From Paenibacillus ginsengihumi DSM 21568 (GTDB lineage Bacteria > Bacillota > Bacilli > Paenibacillales > NBRC-103111), in NCBI RefSeq assembly GCF_000380965.1, contig NZ_KB905566.1, forward strand, positions 18,642-82,641: a stretch of 64,000 nt of DNA, read 5' to 3'. Of this stretch, positions 27,481-36,527 are shown one piece after another; positions within the stretch are counted from its first letter, which is position 1; every line of letters starts with the position of its first letter. A program made the translations under genes and the position numbers. A model generated the notes under the pieces. That model searched no databases and was not told the origin of the DNA. It saw only the letters and a program-made list of their open reading frames with translations.

Positions 27481-28199
27481 ATGCATAAGCTCAAGGCCGT
27501 CCTGTTCGACCTGGACAACACGCTGTTTGATTTCGCAGAATGGTGGGATAAAAGTTTGTGTGCGGCCTTTCGATCCTACCCGCCTACGGCTTCCCTGGAT
27601 CAAGAGAAAGTCATCCGGTCGTTTCGGCATGTTAGCGATCAGCTTTGGACGCTGTACCTTCAAAAAAAGATCAGTTTGTCTGCATTTCGCCACGACGCGC
27701 CGAGGCCTGCCTGAAGCAATTTGATCCGGATATTTCCGAACAGGATGTAACCGAATTTCTTCATTATTTCGAAGAAGTCAGCCTGCAATCGCTGAATCCT
27801 AATGAAGATGTTTTGAATATGATTCGCGACTTGAAAAGCCGATTCATAACGGGCATCGTGACCAATGGCACCGGGAAGCAGCAACTCGAAAAAATGAACC
27901 GGCTCGGACTTCATGACGTTATTTCGCCGAATGCCATTTTTATATCCGAGCAAATCGGTCACCAAATACCGGCACTGCCGTTCTTTCAGAAGGTTTGTTC
28001 CTCTTTGCATATCAGACCGGAGGAGATAATCGTTGTCGGCGACTCCTGGGAAATGGACATCGTAGGAGCCATAGAAGCGGGAATGCATGCGGTTTGGCTG
28101 CGAACCAAGAGTCAGGAGCCCGGCACTTCGCATCAGCCTTTCGCTGTCATTGACCGGATTACGGAGCTGAGAAATGTGCTCAGTCATACCAACGGTTGA
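27481..28199 (+). pseudogene. HAD-family phosphatase (YjjG-like), frameshifted
   Basis: The N-terminal HAD motif VLFDLDNTLFDF near residue 7 is in one frame. After SLSAFRHDA at about 27695-27705 the frame changes and AEACLKQFDPDISEQD continues to 28199, with motif II ITGIVTNGTGKQQLEKM and motif IV IIVVGDSWEMDIVGA. The motif III region reads EQIGHQIPALPFF, where family members usually have a Lys-Pro pair, so the catalytic Lys also seems lost. It probably followed the lost ABC exporter gene whose tail precedes it. Confidence 0.78.
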
Positions 28200-28256
28200 A
28201 CTTCGCTCCATTCTCTCCCGTCTAATGGGTAAAACCTTATACGGGAGGTATACTCC

Positions 28257-29255
28257 TTGAAAAAAAGCGCTTGGCTGATCGGAGCGGCGGCTCTTTGCGT
28301 CGGTATATCGGGGCTCGCCTATGCATCCAACCCGATTCAATTGGCGGTTAACGGAAAAACGATCGAAACGGATGTGCCTCCGGAAATCAAGGACGGGTAT
28401 ACGATGGTTCCTGTGCGCTCGATTGCCGAGGCGCTGGGGGCGAAGGTGAACTGGAATGAGGAGCGGCAGACCGTCCGCATTGAGTCGGATTGGGAGCAGC
28501 AAATTTCCCTTCTGCAGCAGGGCTACGCGTCCCGAACGCCGCAGGAAGCGGCGCAGACCTGGGCGGAAGCGGTCAAAAACCGCAACGGCGCCGTCCAGTT
28601 CGCTGTGCTGTCCCCTGAGCTAAAGGAACAGACAAGAGAGCATTATGAGCGAATCCATTGGGTTACCGGCATATCCAGCCCGTGGGTCGAGCAGTTTCAA
28701 ATCGCGGACGAGCGGGAAGCCGGAGAACACCGATGGGAATTCGACCTTGAGTTTCAAATGAAGACGTCGACCGGCAGTGCCGGCCTTGCAACGGCCAGAC
28801 TAACCGCGGAACAAATCGAAGGAACATGGTACATTACCCAGGTGTTAGGCGGTACGGACGGCGTACCGAACGTTGCTCCTGACGACATCCGGACGGACGC
28901 CGCGGAAGTGCGGGCGGTGGTGAAGAAGCTGAAGCTGGATGTATCTCAAACGGACATCGGTCAAATATTCGGACAACAGTATGCGAAGGTTGTCGCCGCC
29001 TTGGACGGCAGCAGCATGTGGCGGTACGATTTTGTCGATCATCAAGGATATATCGCGAAGGCAGCGTCCGACGGGACCAACGTGATGGACGATGTCGACC
29101 GGTCCGGGCTGGAAAGCGGCGCGCTTCGCATGCAGCTGTTTGTAGAATGGGATGCGGACGGTCGCGTTCGGGAGTATTCTTTGTATTATTTGGACAGAGA
29201 CGGAAGCATAGCCAACTACCGGCTGTATGCGGACGGAAAGATTCAATTGAAGTAA
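28257..29255 (+). CDS. Secreted protein with copper-amine-oxidase-type stalk domain
   Basis: A 332-residue exported protein. Signal peptide at 1-23 (KKSAWLIGAAALCVGISGLAYA), then a stalk domain at about 25-80 (IQLAVNGKTIETDVPPEIKDG, MVPVRSIAEALGAKVNWNE) typical of Paenibacillus surface proteins, then an unrecognised region of about 250 residues. The start is TTG 28257 with GGGAGG 8 nt upstream. It is monocistronic, with a terminator 20 nt after the stop. GC returns to the chromosomal level here, marking the right edge of the AT-rich island. Confidence 0.8.
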   Translation: MKKSAWLIGAAALCVGISGLAYASNPIQLAVNGKTIETDVPPEIKDGYTMVPVRSIAEALGAKVNWNEERQTVRIESDWEQQISLLQQGYASRTPQEAAQTWAEAVKNRNGAVQFAVLSPELKEQTREHYERIHWVTGISSPWVEQFQIADEREAGEHRWEFDLEFQMKTSTGSAGLATARLTAEQIEGTWYITQVLGGTDGVPNVAPDDIRTDAAEVRAVVKKLKLDVSQTDIGQIFGQQYAKVVAALDGSSMWRYDFVDHQGYIAKAASDGTNVMDDVDRSGLESGALRMQLFVEWDADGRVREYSLYYLDRDGSIANYRLYADGKIQLK

Positions 29256-29274
29256 TGGCTTAAACGCAACAATT

Positions 29275-29308
29275 CCAAAAAGCTGGCGTGCATGCGCTGG
29301 CTTTTTGG
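29275..29308 (+). terminator. Factor-independent terminator after the stalk-domain gene
   Basis: Outer arms CCAAAAAGC (29275-29283) and GCTTTTTGG (29300-29308) pair perfectly and enclose a GC-rich inner hairpin. The structure is nearly symmetric and could work in both directions. Confidence 0.7.
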
Positions 29309-29312
29309 CATA

Positions 29313-29520
29313 TCAGCAGGATGGTTCGATATGATAAACCTTGATTTTGCCCCAGACGCTTTTCCAATTCTTCTTGGCAATGCGTTCCTCGTATATTTTC
29401 GCTCTTTCTTCCGTTTCTCTACAAATCAAGTGATTTGGCGCTGCGCAGTACCTCCATCATCCACTCGTCAGCTTGTACAAGTTGAATGATGTCCTGCTCA
29501 TTTTGTAATTTCAAAATCAT
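29313..29520 (-). pseudogene. Remnant of an NTP_transf_6-type nucleotidyltransferase gene
   Basis: On the minus strand an ATG at 29520 with GAGGGAG upstream begins MILKLQNEQDIIQLVQADEW and MMEVLRSAKSLDL, the N-terminus of the PF06042 family, then hits a stop. A second frame then gives the family's C-terminal part, EERIAKKNWKSVWGKIKVY, ending at 29313. The middle of the gene is deleted. Confidence 0.6.
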
Positions 29521-29522
29521 CG

Positions 29523-29853
29523 CTCCCTCGAACATATATTCTTATTATACCTGATAATAAAATAATGGGAAGTCTTTACATTCCCGCGAGCATAACAAAA
29601 TATGCGGGGTTTGGCTGCATTTCAATGGAATATGCGGGGAATAAAGCACATTTTTTTGATAATGTAACCGTATACAGCGCGATTGCGCCGTTTTTTAGCA
29701 GAGAGGGGGCCAAATGGCCAAAGCGAAGCTGAAGTTTCCGCTTAAGAATCGGAACATTGGGGGGAAGGGTGAACCGCCTTTAAAACCGGAGTATACACAA
29801 AAATAAGAAGTCGGTCGCGCGTGGTTAGTCATATTAAAGAAGGGGTGTTCAAA
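29523..29853. other. Intergenic region before the solute-binding lipoprotein
   Basis: About 330 bases, AT-rich at 29540-29690, probably carrying the promoter of the lipoprotein gene. A short GC-rich hairpin (GCGC-GATT-GCGC) with T6 lies at about 29676-29696 and could be a weak terminator. I recognise nothing else. Confidence 0.4.
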
Positions 29854-31182
29854 TTGATACGCAAGCTGAAATATTGTATGTTGATTGGCGCCATAGCATG
29901 GTTGCCGGCCTGCAGCGGCGGAAGCGGAGGACCCTCCGGCCCGTCCGATGGAGGAAATGCGGAGAAGCCGTCCGATGAACCGGTCGAGCTCGTCTTTTAT
30001 TCGATCGCCCGCGACAGCGAGGAGTCGTTCAATGAACGGATGGGCAACGATATTCGGCAAAAATTCCCCAACGTGACCATTAAGTACATCCAGAGGACGG
30101 CCGGGGAAACCGATTTGGAGCAAATTTTGCTCACCGATCAGAAGATCGATATGATTTGGGGATCGCAAGCGACATGGGGGAGCGTCCTGAAATACGGCCT
30201 GGAGTACGATATGACGGAGCTCATCAAGAAGCACGACGTGGATCTGAGCCGAATCGAGCCCGGGCTCGTCGAGGCCATCAAGCAAAGAAGCGATGGCGGC
30301 ATGTACGGAATCCCATACGAGAACAGCACGATGGCTATCTATTACAACAAAGATATTTTCGATAAATTCGGGGTCGAATATCCGAAGGACGGGATGACTT
30401 GGGACGAATTTTACGAGCTTGCCCGCAAGGTGACTGGCTCCATCGACGGTCAAGACTACATCGGATATTCTCCGTCGCAAAACCATATGGTGCTCATGAA
30501 TCCTTACTCACTGCCGCTGATCGATCCGGCGACAGGGCGATCCACGTATGGCGACGTGAGGTGGAAAACGATCCTGGAAACGGAGCTGCTCCGCTTCGCC
30601 AAGGACCCCGTCTACAAATCGGCCATGGACAAATACAGAAAAGGAAAGCTGCCGGATACGAACACATTCCTCAAAGACCGGGTCGTTGCGATGTATCCCG
30701 GAGGGCCGCTGACGCCGATCGTGCTGGCCAGCGAAATGGCCGCTTTCAATTGGGATCTCGTAGCCGCGCCGACATACGAGGACCGGCAAGGTACCGGCTT
30801 CCAGTCTTATCCGAACTATATAAGCATCACCAATATGAGCGAGCATAAGGATGAGGCTATGGAGGTGATCAAGTTTTTAATCTCCGATGAATACCAGACG
30901 AAGCTGTCCCGGTCGGGCAACATGACGGTGCTTCGGAACGAACAGATTCAAAAGCAGATGGGCGAAGACGGCGCCTTCAAAGGCAAAAATTACAGCGCGT
31001 ACTTTTATAACAAGCTGGCGCCAATTGCCCAGGGAGCCAATGTCCAAACCGACAAGGACCCGCTCTATTCCATCACCAACCGGTTAGTTCCGATCATCAA
31101 CGGGGAAATCGACATCAATACGGCTTTGCGCCAGGCAGAGGAAGAGGTCAATATGGGGATTAAAGCGGTATCGAGCAGATAA
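29854..31182 (+). CDS. Extracellular solute-binding lipoprotein of a sugar ABC importer
   Basis: A 442-residue family 1 solute-binding protein. The TTG at 29854 has AAGGGG 7 nt upstream and gives a lipoprotein signal peptide with lipobox LPAC (Cys20) followed by a Ser/Gly-rich spacer. Substrate-binding features include GGMYGIPYENSTMAIYYNKDIFDKFG (about 150) and GMTWDEFYELARKVT. No permease or ATPase gene lies beside it, so it must use a transporter encoded elsewhere. The position before the rhamnogalacturonan lyase suggests it binds pectin-derived oligosaccharides. Confidence 0.87.
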   Translation: MIRKLKYCMLIGAIAWLPACSGGSGGPSGPSDGGNAEKPSDEPVELVFYSIARDSEESFNERMGNDIRQKFPNVTIKYIQRTAGETDLEQILLTDQKIDMIWGSQATWGSVLKYGLEYDMTELIKKHDVDLSRIEPGLVEAIKQRSDGGMYGIPYENSTMAIYYNKDIFDKFGVEYPKDGMTWDEFYELARKVTGSIDGQDYIGYSPSQNHMVLMNPYSLPLIDPATGRSTYGDVRWKTILETELLRFAKDPVYKSAMDKYRKGKLPDTNTFLKDRVVAMYPGGPLTPIVLASEMAAFNWDLVAAPTYEDRQGTGFQSYPNYISITNMSEHKDEAMEVIKFLISDEYQTKLSRSGNMTVLRNEQIQKQMGEDGAFKGKNYSAYFYNKLAPIAQGANVQTDKDPLYSITNRLVPIINGEIDINTALRQAEEEVNMGIKAVSSR

Positions 31183-31332
31183 GCGGGCTGGACGGCTCGG
31201 CAGTGCAGACCTTGTGCGCGGCCTTGGCCGTACGCCGCTTCCGCGCTCGCTGCATCCGCGTCAAGGAGCGGAAGCGGAGCAGCGTCCAGGCGGATGAATA
31301 CAGACAAGCGATCAATGGAGAGGAGAAACCGT

Positions 31333-33948
31333 ATGGTTAGCAATACTGCTGTCAATGTAAGCTGGCTTGGAGGAAGAAAAATATCCCCTGCCGGAAGCGG
31401 AGTGACGTGGGGCATTCCGTGGAAAAAGGGCGAGCTGCGGCGGGAGGAAAGTCTAACGCTGACGGACGCCGCCGGCCGGCGCGTGCCGCTGCAGAGCTGG
31501 AGCGCGGCGTATTGGCCGGACGGCAGCGTCAAGTGGAGCGCCCATGCCGCGTCCTTCCTTGCCGGCGTGAACGCCGCCGATACGTTCGTCGTAACGAAGG
31601 GAGAGCCGCCCTCTCCCGAGACTCCGGTGCAGGTGCGCGTGGAGAACGAATACATCGAGGTGAATACGGGCTTGGTGGTGTGCCGGGTGAACCGTTCGGG
31701 GGGCGAGGTGATCCGCTCGATTCACCGGGGCGAGACGCTCGCCTGCTCCGGCGGCCGGCTCGTCGCCATTCGCGAGGAGCGGATGAATGACGCCGGCTGG
31801 CGCGCCTGCAGGGAGCAGGATTTCGCGAGCAGCGTCGCCGATGCAGTTGTCGAGCAGAGCGGGCCGGTACGCGCCGTCGTCAAGGTGCAGGGCAGGCACC
31901 GGGCGGTCACCGCTTCCCGGGAGTGGCTTCCATTTACGCTGCGGCTGTATTTTTATGCAGGCCTTGCACAGATTCGGCTCGTCCATTCCTTCGTATACGA
32001 CGGCAATCCGCACCAGGATGCGATCAAAGGGCTCGGCATCTCCTTCTCGCTGCCGATGAGCGGACCGCTTTACAACCGGCATATCCGTTTCGGCGGAGAC
32101 ACCGGTATGTTCAGCGAATCGCCCAAGCACCTCATGACGTTCCGCACCAAAGGAAAGTACGAGGAGCTGTTCCGGCAGCAGACGGCCGGGGAGCGGATCG
32201 CCTTCGATCCGCTTGAGGATGCCGGGTTCACGGAGCTTTTGGACGATGCGGCGGTATGGGACGATTTCAAGCTCGTTCAGAGCGCTCCGGATTATTACGA
32301 AATCGCCAAGCGGACGCAGGAAGCGTGCTGCTGGCTGAAGGCGGGCAGCGGCAATCGCTCCATGGGCGTCGCCTACGCGGGGAGCGAAAGCGGCGGTCTG
32401 GCCGCGGCCGTGAGGAACTTTTGGCGCAAATATCCGTCGTCGCTGGCCGTAAGCCATATGGCCCGGGCAACGGCCGAGCTGACGGTATGGTTCTGGTCCC
32501 CGGACGCGCAGGCGATGGACTTGCGCCATTACGATACGAAGACGCATCGGCTGTCTTCCTATGAAGGCTTTGATGAAATGCGCAGCACGCCTTACGGCAT
32601 CGCCAACACGAGCGAACTGACGCTGTACTGCTTCGAGCAGACGCCGGATGCGCAGCAGCTGAAGGCGATCGCCGAGGCAGCGGATGCGCCGCCGCTGCTC
32701 GTCTGTAAGCCGCAGCATTATCATGATGCCAGGGCGTTCGGCCTGTGGAGCCTGCCGGACCGCGGCACGCCGCTCAAGGCGCAGCTGGAGGACCGGCTGG
32801 ACGGGCTGATCGAGTTCTACAAGACGGAGATCGAGCAGCGCAAATGGTACGGCTTTTGGGACTACGGCGATGTCATGCACAGCTACGATCCGACCCGCCA
32901 CGTCTGGCGCTACGACGTCGGGGGATGCGCCTGGCAAAATACCGAGCTCGCGCCGAACATGTGGCTCTGGTACATGTTCCTCCGTTCGGGCCGCGAGGAT
33001 ATTTTCCGCCTGGCGGAGGCGATGACGCGGCATACGAGCGAGGTCGACATGTACCATATCGGCGAATACGCCGGCCTCGGCTCGCGGCACAACGTTATCC
33101 ATTGGGGCTGCGGCTGCAAGGAAGCGCGCATCGCGATGGCGGGGCTGCACCGCTACTATTATTATTTGACGGCGGACGAGCGGATCGGAGACATTATGAA
33201 CGAAGTGGTCGATGCCGACTATACGACCGTGCATTTGGACCCGATGCGCTCCTATTATCCGAAGGACGAATTCCCGACGCATACCCGCGTCGGCCCCGAT
33301 TGGGCGGCGTTCAGCTCCAATTGGATGACGCGCTGGGAACGTTATGAGGATACGCGGTATCGCGACAAGCTGCTGGTCGGCATTCGAGATATCAAAAGCA
33401 TGCCGTTCCGCCTCAGGACGGGGCCGGTCTACGGCTACGATCCGGCAACCGGCCGGCTCATGCATTTCGGCGACGATAACTGGGGCCGGACGTTGGCCGT
33501 CTGCATGGGAGGGCCGCAGGTATGGTTCGAGCTGGCGGACATGCTGGAAGACCCGGAATGGGAGGACATGATGGCCGAGTTCGGCGAGTTTTACCTGCTG
33601 AGCAAGGAGGAGAAGGCGGAGCAGACCGGCGGAGCGATCCAGCAGGGCAACTGGGGGCACCCGGTGCTGGCCGCCGGCATGATCGCCTACGGCGCATATC
33701 TCCGCAACAACAAGGAGCTCGCCCGCAAAGTATGGGACATCCTGCTGGAGGAGCCGTTCACGGCGCGGATCGCTCGGCCCGATGACGTAGACGGACTCGA
33801 ATATATCCGGCCGCTGCAGGAAATCGCCAATGCAGGCACGAATACCGCCTCGCAGTGGTCGCTCAACACGATTCTCAGCCTGGAGCTGCTGTCGGATTGG
33901 CTGCCGGAAGACCGCCCGGAAGCGTCCTGCCAGGAAGCGCCGGTATAG
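31333..33948 (+). CDS. Exo-rhamnogalacturonan lyase-like protein (YetA / PL26-type)
   Basis: A large enzyme (871 residues) predicted to cleave rhamnogalacturonan I by beta-elimination. The N-terminal part (VSWLGGRKISPAGSGVTWGIPWKKG) and the all-alpha catalytic region (NTELAPNMWLWYMFLRSGRE, HIGEYAGLGSRHNVIHWGCG, YPKDEFPTHTRVGPDW) match the YetA/PcRGLX family. I chose the ATG at 31333 because GAGAGGAG ends 9 nt upstream; a longer frame begins at 31294. No signal peptide is visible, so it probably acts in the cytoplasm on imported oligosaccharides. It follows the solute-binding gene on the same strand. Confidence 0.82.
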   Translation: MVSNTAVNVSWLGGRKISPAGSGVTWGIPWKKGELRREESLTLTDAAGRRVPLQSWSAAYWPDGSVKWSAHAASFLAGVNAADTFVVTKGEPPSPETPVQVRVENEYIEVNTGLVVCRVNRSGGEVIRSIHRGETLACSGGRLVAIREERMNDAGWRACREQDFASSVADAVVEQSGPVRAVVKVQGRHRAVTASREWLPFTLRLYFYAGLAQIRLVHSFVYDGNPHQDAIKGLGISFSLPMSGPLYNRHIRFGGDTGMFSESPKHLMTFRTKGKYEELFRQQTAGERIAFDPLEDAGFTELLDDAAVWDDFKLVQSAPDYYEIAKRTQEACCWLKAGSGNRSMGVAYAGSESGGLAAAVRNFWRKYPSSLAVSHMARATAELTVWFWSPDAQAMDLRHYDTKTHRLSSYEGFDEMRSTPYGIANTSELTLYCFEQTPDAQQLKAIAEAADAPPLLVCKPQHYHDARAFGLWSLPDRGTPLKAQLEDRLDGLIEFYKTEIEQRKWYGFWDYGDVMHSYDPTRHVWRYDVGGCAWQNTELAPNMWLWYMFLRSGREDIFRLAEAMTRHTSEVDMYHIGEYAGLGSRHNVIHWGCGCKEARIAMAGLHRYYYYLTADERIGDIMNEVVDADYTTVHLDPMRSYYPKDEFPTHTRVGPDWAAFSSNWMTRWERYEDTRYRDKLLVGIRDIKSMPFRLRTGPVYGYDPATGRLMHFGDDNWGRTLAVCMGGPQVWFELADMLEDPEWEDMMAEFGEFYLLSKEEKAEQTGGAIQQGNWGHPVLAAGMIAYGAYLRNNKELARKVWDILLEEPFTARIARPDDVDGLEYIRPLQEIANAGTNTASQWSLNTILSLELLSDWLPEDRPEASCQEAPV

Positions 33949-33964
33949 TTGCGGCGCGGCCCGG

Positions 33965-34140
33965 CGGGGGCGAAAGGGTGAAAGGCGAAGAGGCGAAAGG
34001 CGAAGAGGCGAAAGGCGAAAGGTGAAAAGGTGAAAGGTGAAAAGGTGAAAGGGCGAAAAGGCGAAAAGGCGAAAGGTGAAAGGGTGAAAGGCGAAGAGGT
34101 GAAAGGAGAAAGGTGAAAGGTGAAAGGGCGAAAAGGCGAA
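33965..34140. repeat. Degenerate short tandem repeat (GGYGAAA type)
   Basis: About twenty copies of a 7-8-nt unit (GGCGAAA, GGTGAAA, sometimes with an extra A or G) run directly after the rhamnogalacturonan lyase gene. The unit is purine-only apart from C/T at one position. No gene is supported here. Confidence 0.85.
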
Positions 34141-34183
34141 TGCCCCCGCACTGTCGCCAGCGTGCAGGTTTGGCGCATACCGA

Positions 34184-34208
34184 TAAAAAACCTCGCCGAA
34201 GCGAGGTT
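34184..34208 (-). terminator. Terminator of the minus-strand sugar-acid operon
   Basis: On the minus strand AACCTCGC-TTCG-GCGAGGTT forms a perfect 8-bp stem with a stable UUCG-type loop, followed by a T run. It lies 95 nt after the end of the enolase-superfamily gene. Confidence 0.85.
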
Positions 34209-34302
34209 GAGCTTGCCCATATGGCGGCGACCCGCAGGCAAAATATCAGCGGCCGGTCCGAAGGGGGCTGCCGGCGGCGAGAAATTCGCTCGCCAGCGGC
34301 GG

Positions 34303-35688
34303 CTAACTCCACAGCCGGTCATTGCTGTAGTAATGGTTCCACTGCTCCGTCTCTTCCCACAGGCCGGGGATCGCGGGATGCAGGTGCTGGGCGATCACCT
34401 CGTCGTTCAACTCCTCGATGCCGAGCCCCGGCGCGTCGGGGACGGCGATATACCCGTTCTGGAGCAGCGGCTTCGGCAGCTTACTGATAATGATGTCGTC
34501 CCACCAATCGACATCGTTGGAATGAAACTCGAGCGCCAGGAAATTTTCCGTCGCGGCGGCGACGTGGACGGCGGCCAGGCAGGCGATCGGGCTCTCGGCC
34601 ATATGGATCGCCATGGCCACGCCGTGATCCTGGGCCATGTCGCCGATCTTCTTCGTCTCCAGGATGCCGCCGGCGCTGAGCACGTCCGGATGGATGACCG
34701 ATACGCCGCCGGATTCGATAAGCGGCCGGAAGTTTTCCTTCAAGTAGATGTCCTCGCCCGTACAGATGGGGGTGGTGACGGCGTTCGCCAGCCGCACGTA
34801 CTGCTCCGTATACTGCCACGGAATCATGTCCTCCATCCAGGCGAGATTGTACTTGTCGATCCGCCGCCCGAGCTTGATGCAATCCTCGACGCCGATATGG
34901 CCGAAGTGGTCGATGGCGATCGGCACCTCATAGCCGACGACAGAGCGGACGTCGGCGACGTACTGCTCCAGCACGTCCAGTCCCTTCTCCGTAATATGAA
35001 TGCCCGTGAACGGATGGGCGATGTTGTGCAGGTCGTACATCCTGCTGCGCAGCTGCCGAATCTCCTGCTCGGACAGGCCTGCGCTCGCCCGGTTGCGCCA
35101 CCGCTGCGATACGTCGCGGAGCTCTTCCATGAACCCGAGCGGGGCGCTGACGGTGCCGGGCTCGCCGGCGAGAATGCCGAGGCCGAGGTCCATTTTCAGG
35201 AAGGTGAATCCTTTGTCCATCCGTTTCTTGAGCGCCTGTCCCATGGCCAGCCCCGTGTTTTTGCCCTCGACGTCGGTATCGCAGTACATGCGGATGCGGT
35301 CGCGGAATTTGCCGCCGAGCATCTGGTAGATGGGGATGCCGTACGCCTTGCCGGCGATGTCCCAGAGCGCGATCTCGATGCCGCTGACGCCGCCGCCCTG
35401 CCGGGCGTGGCCGCCGAACTGCTTGATGCGCCGGAACAGCTTGTCGATCTGGCACGGGTTCTCGCCGAGCAGGCGGCTTTTGAGCTGCAGGGCGTACAGC
35501 TTATCCGCGCCATCGCGCACCTCGCCGAAGCCGACCAGCCCCTGGTTCGTATACACCTTGATCAGGCTGCAATGCATCGGCGCGCCGACGATATCGGCGA
35601 AGCGAATATCGGTTATGCGCAGCTCGGACGGGCGGGAATGCGTGTTGACATGAGCCAGCGTCGACTCGAACGTTTCCTGTTGGATCAT
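34303..35688 (-). CDS. Enolase-superfamily sugar-acid dehydratase (mandelate racemase / muconate lactonizing type)
   Basis: A 461-residue enzyme that should dehydrate a sugar acid by abstracting the proton next to its carboxylate. The N-terminal capping domain is followed by the barrel with the metal ligands in AIDHFG (about 258), WMEDMIP (about 283) and CTGEDIYL (about 310), and a general-base His in AIHMAESP (about 361). The segment KMDLG supplies the second-strand Lys. The start has AAAGGGGA upstream. It is the last gene of a four-gene minus operon with two SDRs and a mannonate-dehydratase-like enzyme. The exact sugar acid is unknown. Confidence 0.85.
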   Translation of the reverse strand: MIQQETFESTLAHVNTHSRPSELRITDIRFADIVGAPMHCSLIKVYTNQGLVGFGEVRDGADKLYALQLKSRLLGENPCQIDKLFRRIKQFGGHARQGGGVSGIEIALWDIAGKAYGIPIYQMLGGKFRDRIRMYCDTDVEGKNTGLAMGQALKKRMDKGFTFLKMDLGLGILAGEPGTVSAPLGFMEELRDVSQRWRNRASAGLSEQEIRQLRSRMYDLHNIAHPFTGIHITEKGLDVLEQYVADVRSVVGYEVPIAIDHFGHIGVEDCIKLGRRIDKYNLAWMEDMIPWQYTEQYVRLANAVTTPICTGEDIYLKENFRPLIESGGVSVIHPDVLSAGGILETKKIGDMAQDHGVAMAIHMAESPIACLAAVHVAAATENFLALEFHSNDVDWWDDIIISKLPKPLLQNGYIAVPDAPGLGIEELNDEVIAQHLHPAIPGLWEETEQWNHYYSNDRLWS

Positions 35689-35752
35689 GCGAATGTCCCC
35701 TTTTCCTAAAAAGTGGATTGCTTTTTCGGTTCCGCGAACAAGGAATCTTGCC

Positions 35753-36514
35753 TTACAGCAGCATGCTTCCTCCGTCGATGCGTATGGAGGCTCCGTTCAG
35801 GAACGCTGCTTCCTCGGAGGCGATATAGCAGACCAGATGGCCGATATCGTAGGGGCGGCCGGTGCGTCCGAGCGGGAACTTGGCGATGAGCGCCGGGTTG
35901 TTCGCCAGCTCTTCGTCCTCGGGCACGAGCGGCCAGCGCGCGGTGACGGCTCCCGGCTCGATGGCGTTGACCGTAATGCCCCAGCGGCCGAGCTCGATCG
36001 CGCTTTCGCGGACGAGCATTTTGACGCCGCCCTTGCTCATGGAGTACACGGGATCGAAGTCCGTCGGCCGCTTCCCGTGGACGGAGCCCATGCATACGAT
36101 GCGGCCGAAGCATCTGCTTTTCATATATGGGACGACCGCCTGGATGCACTGCCAATATCCTTTCAGGTTGACGTTCATCTCGCGGTCGAACGTATCGCCG
36201 TCATGCTGAAACAGCGTATAGTTGAGCTGCACGGCCGCATTGTTGACGAGAATGTCGATGCCGCCGAAGCGTTCGGCGACCTTGCTTGCCATGCGGTCGA
36301 TCTCGCGCTTGTCGGAGACGTCGGCCGGGACGAGCAGCGCTTCGCCGCCGGCCTCGCCGATGCGCGCCGCCGTATCCAGCGCTCCTTCGTCGCTGTCGCC
36401 CGAACGATAATTCACGGCCACCTTCGCCCCGCGCCTGGCCAGCTCGACGGCCGCTCCTTTGCCGATGCCGGTGCCCGCGCCGGTCACCAGGGCGACTTTT
36501 CCGGCGAGACTCAC
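35753..36514 (-). CDS. Short-chain dehydrogenase/reductase
   Basis: A 253-residue SDR with the cofactor motif TGAGTGIGKG, the NNA motif in ILVNNAAVQLNY, and the catalytic Ser and YSMSK (Tyr-x-x-x-Lys). The GTG at 36514 fits an AAGGAGG 8 nt upstream; the GTG at 36523 abuts it. It probably oxidises or reduces a sugar or sugar acid in the same pathway as the neighbouring enolase-type dehydratase. It ends 64 nt before that gene. Confidence 0.87.
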   Translation of the reverse strand: MSLAGKVALVTGAGTGIGKGAAVELARRGAKVAVNYRSGDSDEGALDTAARIGEAGGEALLVPADVSDKREIDRMASKVAERFGGIDILVNNAAVQLNYTLFQHDGDTFDREMNVNLKGYWQCIQAVVPYMKSRCFGRIVCMGSVHGKRPTDFDPVYSMSKGGVKMLVRESAIELGRWGITVNAIEPGAVTARWPLVPEDEELANNPALIAKFPLGRTGRPYDIGHLVCYIASEEAAFLNGASIRIDGGSMLL

Positions 36515-36527
36515 TCTGCTCACCTCC

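Noticed and set aside
31453..33660. 735-codon minus-strand frame opposite the rhamnogalacturonan lyase gene
   Set aside because: Shadow of a strongly supported gene; the protein is low-complexity and unlike any family.
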